NCBI RefSeq assembly: GCF_011045835.1
Contig: NZ_CP047349.1
Coordinates: 1,240,001-1,304,000 of the forward strand
Reading direction: 5' to 3'
Length of the DNA stretch: 64,000 nt
From: Proteus terrae subsp. cibarius
GTDB lineage: Bacteria; Pseudomonadota; Gammaproteobacteria; Enterobacterales; Enterobacteriaceae
Below, one piece after another: positions 25,947-36,499 of the stretch. The notes under the pieces are model-generated. The model worked only from the letters and a program-made list of their open reading frames with translations. It did no database searches and was not told the origin of the DNA. Both the position numbers and the translations under genes were made by a program. How positions within the stretch are numbered: position 1 is the stretch's first letter; every line of letters starts with the position of its first letter.

Positions 25947-25965
25947 ATTTATTTTCAACAAAATA

Positions 25966-25993
25966 AAACACTCTACTTTTCAATAGAGTGTTT
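25966..25993 (-). terminator. Terminator of ycaO
   Basis: The stem AAACACTCTA (25966-25975) / TAGAGTGTTT (25984-25993) lies 73 bases after the ycaO stop. On the minus strand it continues into TTATTTTG, a usable T-rich tail. Confidence 0.65.
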
Positions 25994-26065
25994 CAATTTA
26001 AATACGTGCTTATTATTCAGTTAAATTTAGTTATTATTTAATAAATAACCTTAAACAAAATAGGC

Positions 26066-27823
26066 TTATTTAGCCGATTGACGTTTTGCTTTCTGTAATT
26101 TCTCATAGGCTGCAAGTAGCGACTGATGAATAGGTAAATTAGCTAAATCAGGATCAATAGTTTGTAATCCGTAAAATGCTTGTTTACCTTGCATTGCGTT
26201 TAAGGCTGCTTGTAATGTTTTTTCGCCATACATACGAGAAAATGCGTGCATATATTGTGCTGGTTCACGTTCAGTCTCTTGTTGTAATAATAAGAGATTG
26301 TGTAAACAGCGATAATAGTTCTGACGCTCAGGTGTAAATAAAGAAGCATTAAAATCTTGAGTCCATTCAACCCAAACAAGCGCTTGATCAAGATCGCCAC
26401 CTGCAAGCGCTAACATTGATTTTAATTCGCCTACTCGTAAATGGCTCCAACCATTATCTTTACCCGGAGCAATACCAATCATCTCTCTGATACGTGTAAA
26501 GTCGTCTAAGCCATCTTCATCAAACTGACCAATAAGAGAAAGGTACTCTTCTTTAGTGCCTTCGCTTGTTGGTAACGAAAGAATAGTATCACGCCAATGT
26601 ACACCCATAATGTTATTGGCTAACTGTAGATCTTCAGCGGGATAAATATCTGATAAGCCAGGTACTAAAATACGACAAGCGTAAACACTCAAGTGTGAGT
26701 AGTCCATGATGTAGACTTCTGCATCACATTGTTGGCAAAGTGACATTAAGGTGTGGAATTCTTCTTCTGTCGTACCACTAAAGTTCCAATCAACAAATGT
26801 GTAATCGGCATCTTTCTTAAAGAGATCCCAACTAATTAAACCACTTGAATCAATAAAGTGCGTTTCAAGATTAGTGTGATCACCGACTTCTTCATCATCA
26901 AAACTTGGCGGATTAAAGACATCGAGATCTTTAAGACTACGGCCTTGTAATAGTTCTGTGACAGTACGCTCTAAAGCTACACCAAAATCAGGGTGAGCAC
27001 CAAAAGAGGCAAAGCATGTGCCATTTTGTGGATTGAATAACACAACACAAATAACAGGGAATTGTCCCCCTAAAGATGCGTCAAAGCTAAAGATTGGGAA
27101 ACCTTCTTGCTCTAATGTATCAATCGCTTCAATAACAGCAGGGTAGCGAGCTAAAACTTCTTTAGGAATTTCAGGTAAGCTAATTCTTTCGGTGATAATG
27201 CGATTTTTTACATAGCGTTCAAAAACTTCAGACAATCCTTGAACACGCGCTTCATTCTTTGTATTTCCTGCTGACATACCATTAGATGCATATAAGTTAG
27301 CAATAATGTTTACAGGAATATAAACAGGTTTTTCATCAGATTGACGTATAAATGGTAGTGCGCAAATTCCGCGATTATGATTACTTGATTGTAAATCAAC
27401 TAACTCACTACCGCATAACTCACTTTCAGGATCATAAAATTCACGTAAACGTGCATCTAATAAGCCCGCAGGAACAGAATCATCTTCTGTTAGAGGGAAC
27501 CACTTTTCACTTGGATAATGAACAAATTCACCTTCTGCAATATCAGCACCTAGCCAGAAATCAGAGAAGAAATAATTGGTTGAGAGACGTTCAAAGTATT
27601 CGCCTAATGCAGAAGCTAATGCTGCTTTTTTACTGGCACCTTTACCGTTGGTAAAACATAAAGGGCAATCTTTATCGCGAATATGAACAGACCAAACGTT
27701 AGGAACAGGGTTTAACCATGAAGCTTCTTCAATGTTAAATCCTAAGTCGGTTAATTTTTGCTGAAAGCTAGCGATAGAATCTTCCAGTGCGGCATCTTTG
27801 CCAGGAATAAATGTTTGTGACAT
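26066..27823 (-). CDS. ycaO: YcaO-domain protein, ribosomal protein S12 methylthiotransferase accessory factor
   Basis: YcaO-family enzymes use ATP to activate amide backbones; E. coli YcaO is linked to beta-methylthiolation of ribosomal protein S12 by RimO. I start it at 27823 (MSQTFIPGKDAALEDSI), matching E. coli and giving 585 residues (E. coli 586). The reading frame extends 23 residues further upstream without family support, though an ATG four codons upstream (27835) cannot be excluded. Conserved blocks include FTNGKGASKKAALASALGEY, SNGMSAGNTKNEARVQGLSE and LERTVTELLQGR, which supply the ATP and magnesium contacts in the family. It lies beyond focA, as in E. coli. Confidence 0.93.
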   Translation of the reverse strand: MSQTFIPGKDAALEDSIASFQQKLTDLGFNIEEASWLNPVPNVWSVHIRDKDCPLCFTNGKGASKKAALASALGEYFERLSTNYFFSDFWLGADIAEGEFVHYPSEKWFPLTEDDSVPAGLLDARLREFYDPESELCGSELVDLQSSNHNRGICALPFIRQSDEKPVYIPVNIIANLYASNGMSAGNTKNEARVQGLSEVFERYVKNRIITERISLPEIPKEVLARYPAVIEAIDTLEQEGFPIFSFDASLGGQFPVICVVLFNPQNGTCFASFGAHPDFGVALERTVTELLQGRSLKDLDVFNPPSFDDEEVGDHTNLETHFIDSSGLISWDLFKKDADYTFVDWNFSGTTEEEFHTLMSLCQQCDAEVYIMDYSHLSVYACRILVPGLSDIYPAEDLQLANNIMGVHWRDTILSLPTSEGTKEEYLSLIGQFDEDGLDDFTRIREMIGIAPGKDNGWSHLRVGELKSMLALAGGDLDQALVWVEWTQDFNASLFTPERQNYYRCLHNLLLLQQETEREPAQYMHAFSRMYGEKTLQAALNAMQGKQAFYGLQTIDPDLANLPIHQSLLAAYEKLQKAKRQSAK

Positions 27824-28051
27824 GGCAGGTTTCATCAATATTTTGCTGGTGATAGTTAGGGGCACATGATACTGAAATCCCCTGTGATGCACTAATAATT
27901 TCTCTCATTTACCCAAGGCTAACTATATTTATAACTCATAATTTGTTTTATATATGAGTTTTTTTAATAAATTCGTTCGATTTATCACGGAATTAATAAT
28001 TTTAAATCATCATAATTAGATTTATTTATAAACTCATAAGGGATAAGTTCG

Positions 28052-29089
28052 ATGATGAAAAAAACATTGCTCGCCAGCCTGTTAGCTGTAATCAGTGGTT
28101 CTGCTTTTGCCTTACCTAATATCACTATTTTAGCAACAGGTGGCACAATTGCTGGTGGTGGCGATTCCGCAACAACATCAAGCTATACAGCAGGTAAATT
28201 AGGCATTGATACATTGATTAATGCAGTACCTGAGGCTAAAAAAGTTGCCAATTTAAAAGGCGAGCAAGTCGTGAATATCGGCTCTCAAGATATGAATGAC
28301 CAAGTATGGCTTAAGCTGGCTAATAAAATTAATGCAGACTGCGATAAAACAGACGGCTTTGTGATTACTCATGGTACAGATACCATGGAAGAAACAGCCT
28401 ATTTTCTTGATTTAACCACTGCGTGTAAAAAACCTGTCGTTATGGTGGGTGCAATGCGTCCTGCAACAGCATTAGGTGCTGAAGGCCCTTTAAATTTATT
28501 TAATGCTGTTGTGATTGCGAGTGATAAAGCCTCTGAAGATCGTGGTGTATTAGTAACCATGAATAATGCGGTTATCAGTGGTAAAGATGTTGTGAAAATG
28601 AACACGACTGAAGTTCAAGCATTCCAACCCGTTAACGCTGGTGCTCAAGGTTATGTGCATAATGGTAAGGTTCATTACTACACTGCAGCATTACCTCGAG
28701 CAGATAAACCCGTATTTGATGTCAGTAAACTGACTGAATTACCAAAAGTTGGTATTGTTTATAATTACTCCAATGCCTCTAATTTACCAGCAAAAGCCTT
28801 TATTGATAATGGCTATAAAGGTATTGTCAGCGCAGGTGTTGGTAATGGTAACTTATATACTGATATTTTTGATACTTTAGCTGATGGCGCTAAAAAAGGT
28901 GTGGTTGTTGTGCGTGCAAGCCGTGTACCAGTAGGCTTTACTACACAAAATGGTGAAGTTGATGATGCAAAATATGGCTTTGTTGCATCAGAGCGCTTAA
29001 ACCCACAAAAAGCGAGAGTGTTGTTACAATTATCTTTAACACAAACGCAAGAGCCTGCGAAGATCCAAGAGAATTTCGAAAAGTATTAA
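28052..29089 (+). CDS. ansB: Periplasmic L-asparaginase, type II
   Basis: AnsB hydrolyses L-asparagine to aspartate and ammonia in the periplasm and is typically induced anaerobically. The 345-residue precursor begins with a Sec signal peptide (MMKKTLLASLLAVISGSAFA, cleavage around residue 20); translation could start at either of the two leading Met codons. The mature part has the first catalytic threonine motif TGGTIAGGG, the second HGTDTMEETAYFLD (Thr-Asp pair) and GAMRPATALGAEGP with the downstream lysine region. It is divergent from ycaO; E. coli has its ansB elsewhere. A terminator follows. Confidence 0.96.
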   Translation: MMKKTLLASLLAVISGSAFALPNITILATGGTIAGGGDSATTSSYTAGKLGIDTLINAVPEAKKVANLKGEQVVNIGSQDMNDQVWLKLANKINADCDKTDGFVITHGTDTMEETAYFLDLTTACKKPVVMVGAMRPATALGAEGPLNLFNAVVIASDKASEDRGVLVTMNNAVISGKDVVKMNTTEVQAFQPVNAGAQGYVHNGKVHYYTAALPRADKPVFDVSKLTELPKVGIVYNYSNASNLPAKAFIDNGYKGIVSAGVGNGNLYTDIFDTLADGAKKGVVVVRASRVPVGFTTQNGEVDDAKYGFVASERLNPQKARVLLQLSLTQTQEPAKIQENFEKY

Positions 29090-29109
29090 TTTAAAAGAGT
29101 TTGAATAAT

Positions 29110-29142
29110 AACAAGGCCTCATTTATGAGGCTTTGTTATTTT
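29110..29142. terminator. Bidirectional terminator between ansB and the MFS gene
   Basis: The 13-bp stem AACAAGGCCTCAT (29110-29122) / ATGAGGCTTTGTT (29125-29137) has one G-U pair and is followed by ATTTTT. It serves ansB and may also end the convergent transporter transcript. Confidence 0.8.
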
Positions 29143-29157
29143 TAAAGAGTGAAATGG

Positions 29158-30588
29158 CTAATTGGTTTGGGCTCGAGAGACAACAACTCTTGCGGTAAAA
29201 AAAGCAATTAATGGCGTTATTGCAAAAACAATAAAGAGCCAATGTGCCGCATTTTGAGCGCCTATCATGCCACCCGGATCTGTTAACCCAGCCATATTAA
29301 CCACCGTTCCTGAAATAGAGGCACCAACAGCCGTTGAAAACAATTGGATTGTGGTAATAGATGTTGCTGCTTTTTGAGCTTCTTGCCCTTGAGAAACATG
29401 CAATACACGAGTTAAATAATGAGGCCACGCCATACCAATACCGGCACCTGTAAAAAATAAGGCTATACAAATAATGATAATTTGCCCATAAGGTATGGTT
29501 AGAACATTAGAGATAAATAAGCCAAGGATCACAATGGCTGAAAAGTTAATCATTGGACCCAAACGCATTAATTTTTGAGCAGTATGTTGTTTTCTTGATG
29601 AAGACACAATGGCAGAGAAAGACCAACCCGCACCCACCAATGCAGCTAAATAACCCGAAAGCAGAGGGGTAATATTATGGATAATTTGCAAGAAGTAGGG
29701 CACAAAGACTTCTGTTTGTACACTTATCCCTAATAAAGCCATAGTGAGATATATTGGTGCTAATGGTGCAGAAAAAGAAAATGTCCCTTTAGGAAATAAG
29801 CCATCATTTGATTTTTTATCAATATTGACTAACAGTAAAATAAAGATCACAGCAAATATAATGGATAAGGTGTTATATAAAATAACGTTATAAAGACTAC
29901 CAATAGAAATAGATAACACAGCGAGCATTAATAAAATAAGCTGTTGATAAGGTAATGGCGTTTTGGCGACAATATTATCAGTATTATTCTCGGTAGGAAG
30001 AATAGTAAATAATAAAATAGCGTAAGGAATGCCTACAAATAAAATAGACCAAAATGCACCACGCCAAACATCATATTCAGCAAATATTCCACCTAATGCG
30101 GGGCCTAATAGTGTCGATATTCCCCACATACTAGACATTAACGCCATAGCTCTGGACCAAAGTGGTTGAGGGAACATGACTCTGACTAAAGAGTAAGCAA
30201 GTGCCAGCAACATTCCTCCGCCAGCCCCTTGAATAAATCGCCCTAAAAGTAATATCTGCATTGAAGGTGCTGTTGCACAAATAACAGAGCCTGCTAAAAA
30301 GCAAATAGTGGCAAAAAGATAACTATTGCGAGGTGCGAATGCACTCAGTAATCGTGAAGTTAATGCAGAAGAGAGAATTGACGCCAGAATAAAAACAGTG
30401 GTGTTCCATGCATATAAATTAAGCCCACCGATATCACGTACAATTGAAGGTAGCGTTGTGATCGTAATATAGACATTAATTGCGTGTAATGCGACACCTC
30501 CTGCTAAAGCGAGCGATTTTAGACTATTTTTTCCATGAAGAAGCATTCCCCAGCTTGCTTCTTCTTTTTTATTTACACTCCCCGACAT
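29158..30588 (-). CDS. Major facilitator superfamily transporter, DHA2/EmrB-QacA-like
   Basis: This 476-residue polytopic inner-membrane protein has roughly 12-14 hydrophobic segments. GRFIQGAGGGMLLALAYSLV matches the conserved region of drug:H+ antiporters of the DHA2 type. WGISTLLGPALGGIFAEY matches the following antiporter motif C (GPxLGG). The substrate is unknown; drug or metabolite efflux is the usual role. It converges with ansB and diverges from serC. E. coli has ycaP in this interval instead. Confidence 0.88.
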   Translation of the reverse strand: MSGSVNKKEEASWGMLLHGKNSLKSLALAGGVALHAINVYITITTLPSIVRDIGGLNLYAWNTTVFILASILSSALTSRLLSAFAPRNSYLFATICFLAGSVICATAPSMQILLLGRFIQGAGGGMLLALAYSLVRVMFPQPLWSRAMALMSSMWGISTLLGPALGGIFAEYDVWRGAFWSILFVGIPYAILLFTILPTENNTDNIVAKTPLPYQQLILLMLAVLSISIGSLYNVILYNTLSIIFAVIFILLLVNIDKKSNDGLFPKGTFSFSAPLAPIYLTMALLGISVQTEVFVPYFLQIIHNITPLLSGYLAALVGAGWSFSAIVSSSRKQHTAQKLMRLGPMINFSAIVILGLFISNVLTIPYGQIIIICIALFFTGAGIGMAWPHYLTRVLHVSQGQEAQKAATSITTIQLFSTAVGASISGTVVNMAGLTDPGGMIGAQNAAHWLFIVFAITPLIAFFTARVVVSRAQTN

Positions 30589-30724
30589 AAAACACTCCTA
30601 GCCATTATTTTTATGCTCTGCATATTATGCGTTAGTTCACAATAATCATTGCGCCAATTTAACGGGAATGATACAACCGATAAAGGTCATTTTGTAAAAA
30701 CATATTCAGATAGGGTGAATTTGA

Positions 30725-31813
30725 ATGAGTCAGGTATATAACTTTAGTGCAGGTCCGGCTATGTTACCGGCAGAAGTCCTTCGTCGTGCAGAATTAGAAT
30801 TATGCAACTGGCATGAACTAGGGCGTTCGGTTATGGAAATTAGCCACCGCAGTAAAGAGTTTCTTGAAGTTGCTCATCAGGCAGAACAAGATCTTCGTGA
30901 TCTTCTCAATGTGCCAGAAAACTACAAAATTCTTTTTTGTCACGGTGGTGCTCGAGGTCATTTTGCTGCTTTACCTCTCAATTTATTAGGCGATAAAGTA
31001 AGCGCTGATTATATTGATGGTGGTTATTGGGCAAAAAGTGCAGCCGAAGAAGCTGAAAAATATTGTTCGCCAAATATAATTAAAATTAAAACAGAAGTTG
31101 ATGGCAAAATTGGTGTTAAACCAATGAAAGAGTGGCAATTAAGCGCTGATGCAGCTTATGTGCATTATTGCCCAAATGAAACCATTGATGGTATTGCCAT
31201 TCATGAAGAGCCAGATTTTGATGATAGCAAAATTGTTATTGCTGACTACTCATCTTCGATTTTATCTCAACCGATAGATGTTAGCCGTTTTGGTGTTATC
31301 TATGCGGGTGCACAAAAGAATATTGGTCCTGCGGGGTTAACTATTGTCATTATTCGTGAAGATCTATTAGGTAAAGCGCGCAAAGAAACACCTTCTGTGT
31401 TTGATTACACAGTGCTTGCTGAAAATGACTCCATGTTTAATACACCACCTACCTTTGCTTGGTATTTATCAGGTATGGTCTTTAAATGGCTGAAAGAGCA
31501 AGGTGGTTTACAAGAGATGGCAAAACGTAACTATGAAAAAGCAGCGCTTCTTTATAGTGCAATTGATAATAGTGATTTTTATATCAACCGTATTGCCACA
31601 GAAAATCGTTCACTAATGAATGTGCCTTTCCAAATGTCTTCTCCTGAACTGGATTCCGTATTTTTAAAAGAGGCAGAAGCTCAAGGTTTAGTCGCATTAA
31701 AAGGTCACCGTGTATCAGGTGGTATGCGCGCTTCAATTTATAACGCAATGCCATTGGAAGGTGTTCAAGCATTAGTCGACTTTATGGCTGATTTTGAACG
31801 ACGCCATGCGTAA
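30725..31813 (+). CDS. serC: Phosphoserine aminotransferase
   Basis: SerC is a PLP enzyme that makes 3-phosphoserine for serine synthesis and 4-phosphohydroxythreonine for vitamin B6. The 362-residue protein starts [15 protein letters not shown] and has the PLP-lysine motif [10 protein letters not shown] and the conserved [14 protein letters not shown]. It is followed by aroA after 202 bp, the classic serC-aroA pair, with a partial terminator between them. Confidence 0.98.
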   Translation: MSQVYNFSAGPAMLPAEVLRRAELELCNWHELGRSVMEISHRSKEFLEVAHQAEQDLRDLLNVPENYKILFCHGGARGHFAALPLNLLGDKVSADYIDGGYWAKSAAEEAEKYCSPNIIKIKTEVDGKIGVKPMKEWQLSADAAYVHYCPNETIDGIAIHEEPDFDDSKIVIADYSSSILSQPIDVSRFGVIYAGAQKNIGPAGLTIVIIREDLLGKARKETPSVFDYTVLAENDSMFNTPPTFAWYLSGMVFKWLKEQGGLQEMAKRNYEKAALLYSAIDNSDFYINRIATENRSLMNVPFQMSSPELDSVFLKEAEAQGLVALKGHRVSGGMRASIYNAMPLEGVQALVDFMADFERRHA

Positions 31814-31836
31814 TAAATAAAATCTAGAACTAGAAT

Positions 31837-31867
31837 AAGAAAGCCTGCTTAAAATACAGGTTTTCTT
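31837..31867 (+). terminator. Partial terminator between serC and aroA
   Basis: The stem AAGAAAGCCTG (31837-31847) / CAGGTTTTCTT (31857-31867) has one G-U pair and a U-rich distal arm. It may attenuate read-through into aroA, similar to the serC-aroA intercistronic attenuation known in E. coli. Confidence 0.55.
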
Positions 31868-32015
31868 ATTATTCAATCTTTAAGATGTTAATAATTAAAA
31901 TTGAGTTACCAAGTACAGAATAATAAATAAAAATATAAGTGCCTAAATAATTTTATATTTAATTAAACAGCATCCCCCGCTTAATTTACTTGTTTATTGG
32001 AGTTTTTACCTGTTT

Positions 32016-33302
32016 ATGGAATCGTTAACATTACAACCTATCGCTCATATCGAAGGTGTTATTAATTTACCAGGATCAAAAAGTGTCTCTAACCGTGCGT
32101 TGTTATTAGCGGCTTTAGCTAAAGGTAAAACTCGTTTAACTAACTTATTAGATAGTGATGATATTCGTCATATGCTTAATGCACTAAAAGCATTAGGTGT
32201 GCAATATCAATTATCAAATAACAATACGGTATGTGATATTGAAGGACTAGGCAGTGAATTTAAAACAAATTCGCCATTAGAACTCTTCTTAGGTAACGCT
32301 GGTACAGCAATGCGCCCATTAGCGGCTGCATTAAATCTCGGTCAGCATGATATTGTTCTTACTGGTGAACCTCGTATGAAAGAGCGTCCAATTGGGCATT
32401 TAGTTGACGCTTTACGCCAAGGTGGTGCAAAAATTGACTACCTTGAACAGACTGATTATCCACCAATTCGCTTAAGTGGTGGTTTTTTAGGTGGCAATGT
32501 TGAGGTTGATGGTAGTGTTTCTAGCCAGTTTTTGACTGCTTTATTAATGATGGCACCTTTGGCAGAGCAAGATACGACTATCGCCATTAAAGGCGAATTA
32601 GTATCAAAACCTTACATTGATATTACCTTAGCATTAATTAATACCTTTGGTGGAAAAATTGAAAACCAAGACTACCAGCGCTTTATTATAAAAGGTGGCC
32701 AACAATATCAATCACCAGGAAAGTACCTTGTAGAAGGTGATGCTTCATCGGCATCTTACTTTTTAGCTGCTGCTGCTATTAAAGGCGGTACGGTACGTGT
32801 TACAGGTATTGGTAAAAATAGCTTACAAGGAGATATTCACTTTGCTTCTGTACTTGAAAAAATGGGTGCAAAAGTACGCTGGGGTGAGGACTATATTGAG
32901 TGTGAGCGTGGAACGTTAAAAGGCATTGATATGGATATGAATACTATCCCTGATGCAGCAATGACCATTGCTACTACGGCACTTTTTGCTGAAGGCGAAA
33001 CGGTTATCCGCAATATTTATAACTGGCGTGTAAAAGAAACTGACCGATTAGCAGCAATGGCGGCAGAGTTACAAAAAGTGGGGGCGATTGTTGAAGAAGG
33101 GCACGACTACTTAAAAGTAACACCACCAAAACAGTTAACCACTGCGGATATTGAAACTTATAACGACCATCGTATTGCGATGTGTTTTTCGCTGGTAGCG
33201 CTTTCTGATACACCAATTACTATTCTTGATCCGGGATGTACCGCAAAAACCTTCCCTGATTATTTTGAGAAATTAGAAACACTTTCTCAACGTAATAATT
33301 AA
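32016..33302 (+). CDS. aroA: 3-phosphoshikimate 1-carboxyvinyltransferase (EPSP synthase)
   Basis: AroA joins phosphoenolpyruvate and shikimate 3-phosphate in the aromatic pathway. The 428-residue enzyme has the N-terminal [20 protein letters not shown], the PEP-site block [15 protein letters not shown] and the C-terminal [14 protein letters not shown]. The unmodified GNAGTAMRP sequence is the usual class I form. It is second in the serC-aroA unit and has a strong terminator. Confidence 0.98.
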   Translation: MESLTLQPIAHIEGVINLPGSKSVSNRALLLAALAKGKTRLTNLLDSDDIRHMLNALKALGVQYQLSNNNTVCDIEGLGSEFKTNSPLELFLGNAGTAMRPLAAALNLGQHDIVLTGEPRMKERPIGHLVDALRQGGAKIDYLEQTDYPPIRLSGGFLGGNVEVDGSVSSQFLTALLMMAPLAEQDTTIAIKGELVSKPYIDITLALINTFGGKIENQDYQRFIIKGGQQYQSPGKYLVEGDASSASYFLAAAAIKGGTVRVTGIGKNSLQGDIHFASVLEKMGAKVRWGEDYIECERGTLKGIDMDMNTIPDAAMTIATTALFAEGETVIRNIYNWRVKETDRLAAMAAELQKVGAIVEEGHDYLKVTPPKQLTTADIETYNDHRIAMCFSLVALSDTPITILDPGCTAKTFPDYFEKLETLSQRNN

Positions 33303-33344
33303 TGTAAAAATCATTAATTAAAATGAGTCAAAATTAAATCAGTT

Positions 33345-33392
33345 AAATCGGCAGTATTGAATCTTTGGGAGAACAATACTGCCGATTTTTTA
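33345..33392 (+). terminator. Terminator of aroA
   Basis: A perfect 15-bp stem, AAATCGGCAGTATTG (33345-33359) / CAATACTGCCGATTT (33374-33388), is followed by TTTT. It is one of the strongest terminators in the window. Confidence 0.92.
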
Positions 33393-33497
33393 TTATAATT
33401 AGATTAATTTTTCTAAAAAATACGCCACCTCAAAAAATAATATTAAATAAGACTCTTTAGTGCTTATCTGCTTGTTTCTTCCTATACATTGTATGCG

Positions 33498-33503
33498 TAT
33501 AAT
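33498..33503 (+). promoter_or_regulatory. Candidate -10 element upstream of cmk
   Basis: TATAAT, preceded by TGCG, lies about 110 bp before the cmk start. No good -35 hexamer is found at 17 bp. It is a plausible promoter for cmk-rpsA, but only on sequence grounds. Confidence 0.4.
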
Positions 33504-33613
33504 GTCGCGCATATATTAATACTGTTTTTCTCTGTTTGAATACTATGCCTATTATATCAATGTAATAAGAGCAACAAACACAGAAATGCAGTACCCACGA
33601 AAAGGAGAAACTC

Positions 33614-34300
33614 ATGGCGGTTATCGTCCCTGTTATAACTGTTGATGGGCCTAGCGGAGCAGGTAAAGGAACATTATGCCAAGCATTAGCGCAAGCATTT
33701 GGCTGGCATTTACTCGATTCTGGCGCTATTTATCGTGTATTGGCATTAGCAGCTTTACATCATCACGTTGATATTACTTCCGAAGATGCATTAGTACCTT
33801 TGGCGGCAAATTTGGATGTGCGTTTTATTCCTAATGAGAATGGCTTAAGTGTCATTCTAGAAGGTGAAGATGTTTCAACAGAAATTCGAACAGAAACAGT
33901 TGGGAATACGGCATCACAAGCTGCAACTTTTCCTCGAGTAAGAGAAGCATTATTGCGTCGCCAGCGTGCATTTCGTACAGCGCCGGGCTTAATTGCCGAT
34001 GGTCGAGATATGGGCACAATCGTTTTTCCTGATGCTCAAGTGAAAATATTTTTAGAAGCGAGTGCAGAAGAGCGCGCGCGTCGTCGCATGTTACAGTTGC
34101 AGGAAAAGGGCTTTAATGTTAACTTTGAGCGCCTTTTATCCGAGATAAAAGAACGCGATTACCGTGACCGGAATCGTGCTGTTGCGCCACTTGTTGCGGC
34201 GAAAGATGCATTAATTCTCGATTCTACAAGCTTGTCTATCGACGAAGTCATTGAAAAATCGTTGACTTATGCTAAAAAAAATCTGCAATTATCAGCGTAA
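33614..34300 (+). CDS. cmk: Cytidylate kinase
   Basis: Cmk phosphorylates CMP and dCMP to the diphosphates, recycling nucleotides from RNA turnover and phospholipid synthesis. The 228-residue cytoplasmic enzyme has the P-loop GPSGAGKGT near the N-terminus, then [34 protein letters not shown] and the [13 protein letters not shown] motif. It is preceded by AAAGGAGAAA. It sits upstream of rpsA as in E. coli, where rpsA promoters lie in and around cmk. Confidence 0.98.
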   Translation: MAVIVPVITVDGPSGAGKGTLCQALAQAFGWHLLDSGAIYRVLALAALHHHVDITSEDALVPLAANLDVRFIPNENGLSVILEGEDVSTEIRTETVGNTASQAATFPRVREALLRRQRAFRTAPGLIADGRDMGTIVFPDAQVKIFLEASAEERARRRMLQLQEKGFNVNFERLLSEIKERDYRDRNRAVAPLVAAKDALILDSTSLSIDEVIEKSLTYAKKNLQLSA

Positions 34301-34473
34301 TTAATTTTTATTTCGTTTATACTAGGTAATTATCAAAATCGGGTTGACGTGTTAATGAAAACACAACAATGCCCGATGACCTTGTCACAAAGGATGTAAC
34401 GAGGTATGTGAAACAACCCCATTCGGCCGGATGCTAAATGGACGTTAATTAAATTTACTTGAAGATCATTAAC

Positions 34474-36147
34474 ATGACAGAATCTTTTGCTCAACTCTTT
34501 GAAGAATCCCTAAAAACAATCGAAACTCGTCCTGGCGCTATCGTTCGCGGCGTTGTAGTTGCTATCGATAAAGACGTTGTTCTGGTTGATGCAGGTCTGA
34601 AATCAGAATCTGCTATTCCTGTAGAACAATTCAAAAACGCTCAAGGCGAATTAGAAATCCAAGTGGGCGACGAAATTGATGTTGCTCTGGACGCGGTTGA
34701 AGATGGCTTCGGTGAAACCGTTCTGTCTCGTGAGAAAGCTAAACGTCACGAAGCGTGGCTGATGCTGGAAAAAGCTTACGAAGAAAACGAAACTGTTGTT
34801 GGTATCATCAACGGTAAAGTTAAAGGTGGTTTCACTGTTGAACTGAACGGCATTCGTGCGTTCTTACCAGGTTCACTGGTAGACGTTCGCCCAGTTCGCG
34901 ATACAACTCATCTGGAAAACAAAGAGCTTGAGTTCAAAGTCATCAAATTAGACCAAAAACGTAACAACGTTGTTGTGTCTCGTCGTGCGGTTATCGAATC
35001 TGAAAACAGCGCAGAACGCGATCAGTTATTAGAAAACCTGCAAGAAGGCATGGAAGTTAAAGGTATCGTTAAGAACCTTACTGACTACGGTGCATTCGTT
35101 GATCTGGGCGGTGTTGACGGCTTACTGCACATCACTGATATGGCTTGGAAACGTGTTAAACACCCAAGCGAAATTGTCAATGTTGGCGACGAAATCACTG
35201 TTAAAGTCCTGAAATTCGACCGTGAACGTACTCGCGTATCACTAGGTCTGAAACAACTGGGCGAAGATCCATGGGTAGCTATCGCTAAACGTTATCCAGA
35301 AGGTACTAAACTGACTGGTCGTGTAACTAACCTGACTGATTACGGTTGCTTCGTAGAAATCGAAGAAGGTGTTGAAGGTCTGGTACACGTTTCTGAAATG
35401 GATTGGACTAACAAAAACATTCACCCATCTAAAGTTGTTAACGTTGGTGATGTTGTTGAAGTTATGGTTCTTGACATCGATGAAGAACGTCGTCGTATTT
35501 CACTGGGTCTGAAACAGTGCAAATCTAACCCATGGCAGCAGTTTGCAGAAACTCACAACAAGAACGACCGTGTTGAAGGTAAAATCAAGTCTATCACTGA
35601 CTTCGGTATCTTCATCGGTTTAGACGGCGGTATCGACGGTCTGGTTCATTTATCTGACATTTCTTGGAATGTTGCAGGTGAAGAAGCAGTTCGTGAATAC
35701 AAAAAAGGCGACGAAATCGCTGCTGTAGTTCTGCAAGTTGATGCTGAACGTGAACGTATCTCACTGGGCGTTAAACAATTATCAGAAGATCCATTCAATA
35801 ATTACCTGTCTGCTCACAAAAAAGGTGCTATTGTTTCTGGTAAAGTAACTGCTGTTGACGCTAAAGGCGCAACTGTAGAATTAGCTGACGGTGTTGAAGG
35901 TTACCTGCGTGCTTCAGAAGCTTCACGTGACCGCGTTGAAGATGCAACTCTGGTTCTGAATGTTGGCGAAGCTGTAGAAGCTAAATACACTGGCGTTGAC
36001 CGTAAAAACCGCGTTATCAACTTATCTGTTCGTGCTAAGGACGAAGCAGACGAGAAAGACGCTATCGCTTCTGTAAACAACAAAGAAGAAGTTGGTTTTT
36101 CAAATAACGCTATGGCTGAAGCTTTCAAAGCAGCTAAAGGCGAATAA
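34474..36147 (+). CDS. rpsA: 30S ribosomal protein S1
   Basis: S1 binds mRNA leaders and helps the 30S subunit start translation. Starting at the ATG at 34474 ([13 protein letters not shown]) gives 557 residues, exactly the E. coli length. Six S1/OB repeats are visible, with recurring blocks such as [37 protein letters not shown] and [19 protein letters not shown]. Codon use is visibly that of a highly expressed gene. The start lacks a strong Shine-Dalgarno sequence (only GAAGAT), which fits the known unusual, autoregulated initiation of E. coli rpsA. Confidence 0.98.
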   Translation: MTESFAQLFEESLKTIETRPGAIVRGVVVAIDKDVVLVDAGLKSESAIPVEQFKNAQGELEIQVGDEIDVALDAVEDGFGETVLSREKAKRHEAWLMLEKAYEENETVVGIINGKVKGGFTVELNGIRAFLPGSLVDVRPVRDTTHLENKELEFKVIKLDQKRNNVVVSRRAVIESENSAERDQLLENLQEGMEVKGIVKNLTDYGAFVDLGGVDGLLHITDMAWKRVKHPSEIVNVGDEITVKVLKFDRERTRVSLGLKQLGEDPWVAIAKRYPEGTKLTGRVTNLTDYGCFVEIEEGVEGLVHVSEMDWTNKNIHPSKVVNVGDVVEVMVLDIDEERRRISLGLKQCKSNPWQQFAETHNKNDRVEGKIKSITDFGIFIGLDGGIDGLVHLSDISWNVAGEEAVREYKKGDEIAAVVLQVDAERERISLGVKQLSEDPFNNYLSAHKKGAIVSGKVTAVDAKGATVELADGVEGYLRASEASRDRVEDATLVLNVGEAVEAKYTGVDRKNRVINLSVRAKDEADEKDAIASVNNKEEVGFSNNAMAEAFKAAKGE

Positions 36148-36211
36148 TTTAAGTTATTAACGGAAGGCAACGTTAATCGTTGCCTATTTATCGGTAGTTT
36201 AGGGAGGTAAT

Positions 36212-36499
36212 ATGACCAAGTCTGAGTTAATCGAGAGACTTGCAGGCCTACAATCTCATCTTTCGGCTAAGACGGTTGAAGAAGCTGTAAAAGAAATGCT
36301 TGATCATATGGCTGATACTTTAGCTGATGGTGAGCGTATCGAAGTCCGCGGATTCGGCAGTTTTTCTCTACACTACCGTGCGCCGCGTACGGGTCGTAAC
36401 CCGAAAACTGGTGATAAAGTAGAGCTGGAAGGTAAATACGTTCCACACTTTAAGCCAGGTAAAGAGTTACGTGACCGTGTAAATATTTATACGGAATAA
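36212..36499 (+). CDS. ihfB: Integration host factor subunit beta
   Basis: IHF-beta pairs with IHF-alpha to bend DNA at specific sites in replication, recombination and transcription. The 95-residue HU-family protein has the family start [14 protein letters not shown], the [23 protein letters not shown]-binding arm with its intercalating proline, and a C-terminal [12 protein letters not shown]. It follows rpsA with a good Shine-Dalgarno sequence (AGGGAGG) and ends at a terminator. Confidence 0.98.

Larger units (their letters stand above)
25394..26065. other. Long focA upstream region
   Basis: This 672-bp region lies between focA and the ycaO stop. It carries a probable FNR box near focA, a highly AT-rich middle, a cluster of overlapping inverted repeats at 25875-25950 and the ycaO terminator at 25966-25993. 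In E. coli the corresponding region has multiple pfl promoters. No ORF was supported. Confidence 0.6.
33303..33613. other. aroA-cmk intergenic region
   Basis: This gap holds the aroA terminator and the promoter region of cmk-rpsA. A candidate -10 is present, but the -35 region is weak. No other gene was found. Confidence 0.5.

Noticed and set aside
27893..28051. CRP or FNR site upstream of ansB
   Set aside because: Such sites are known for E. coli ansB, and TTCGATTTATCACG is vaguely similar, but too many consensus positions are missing to call one.
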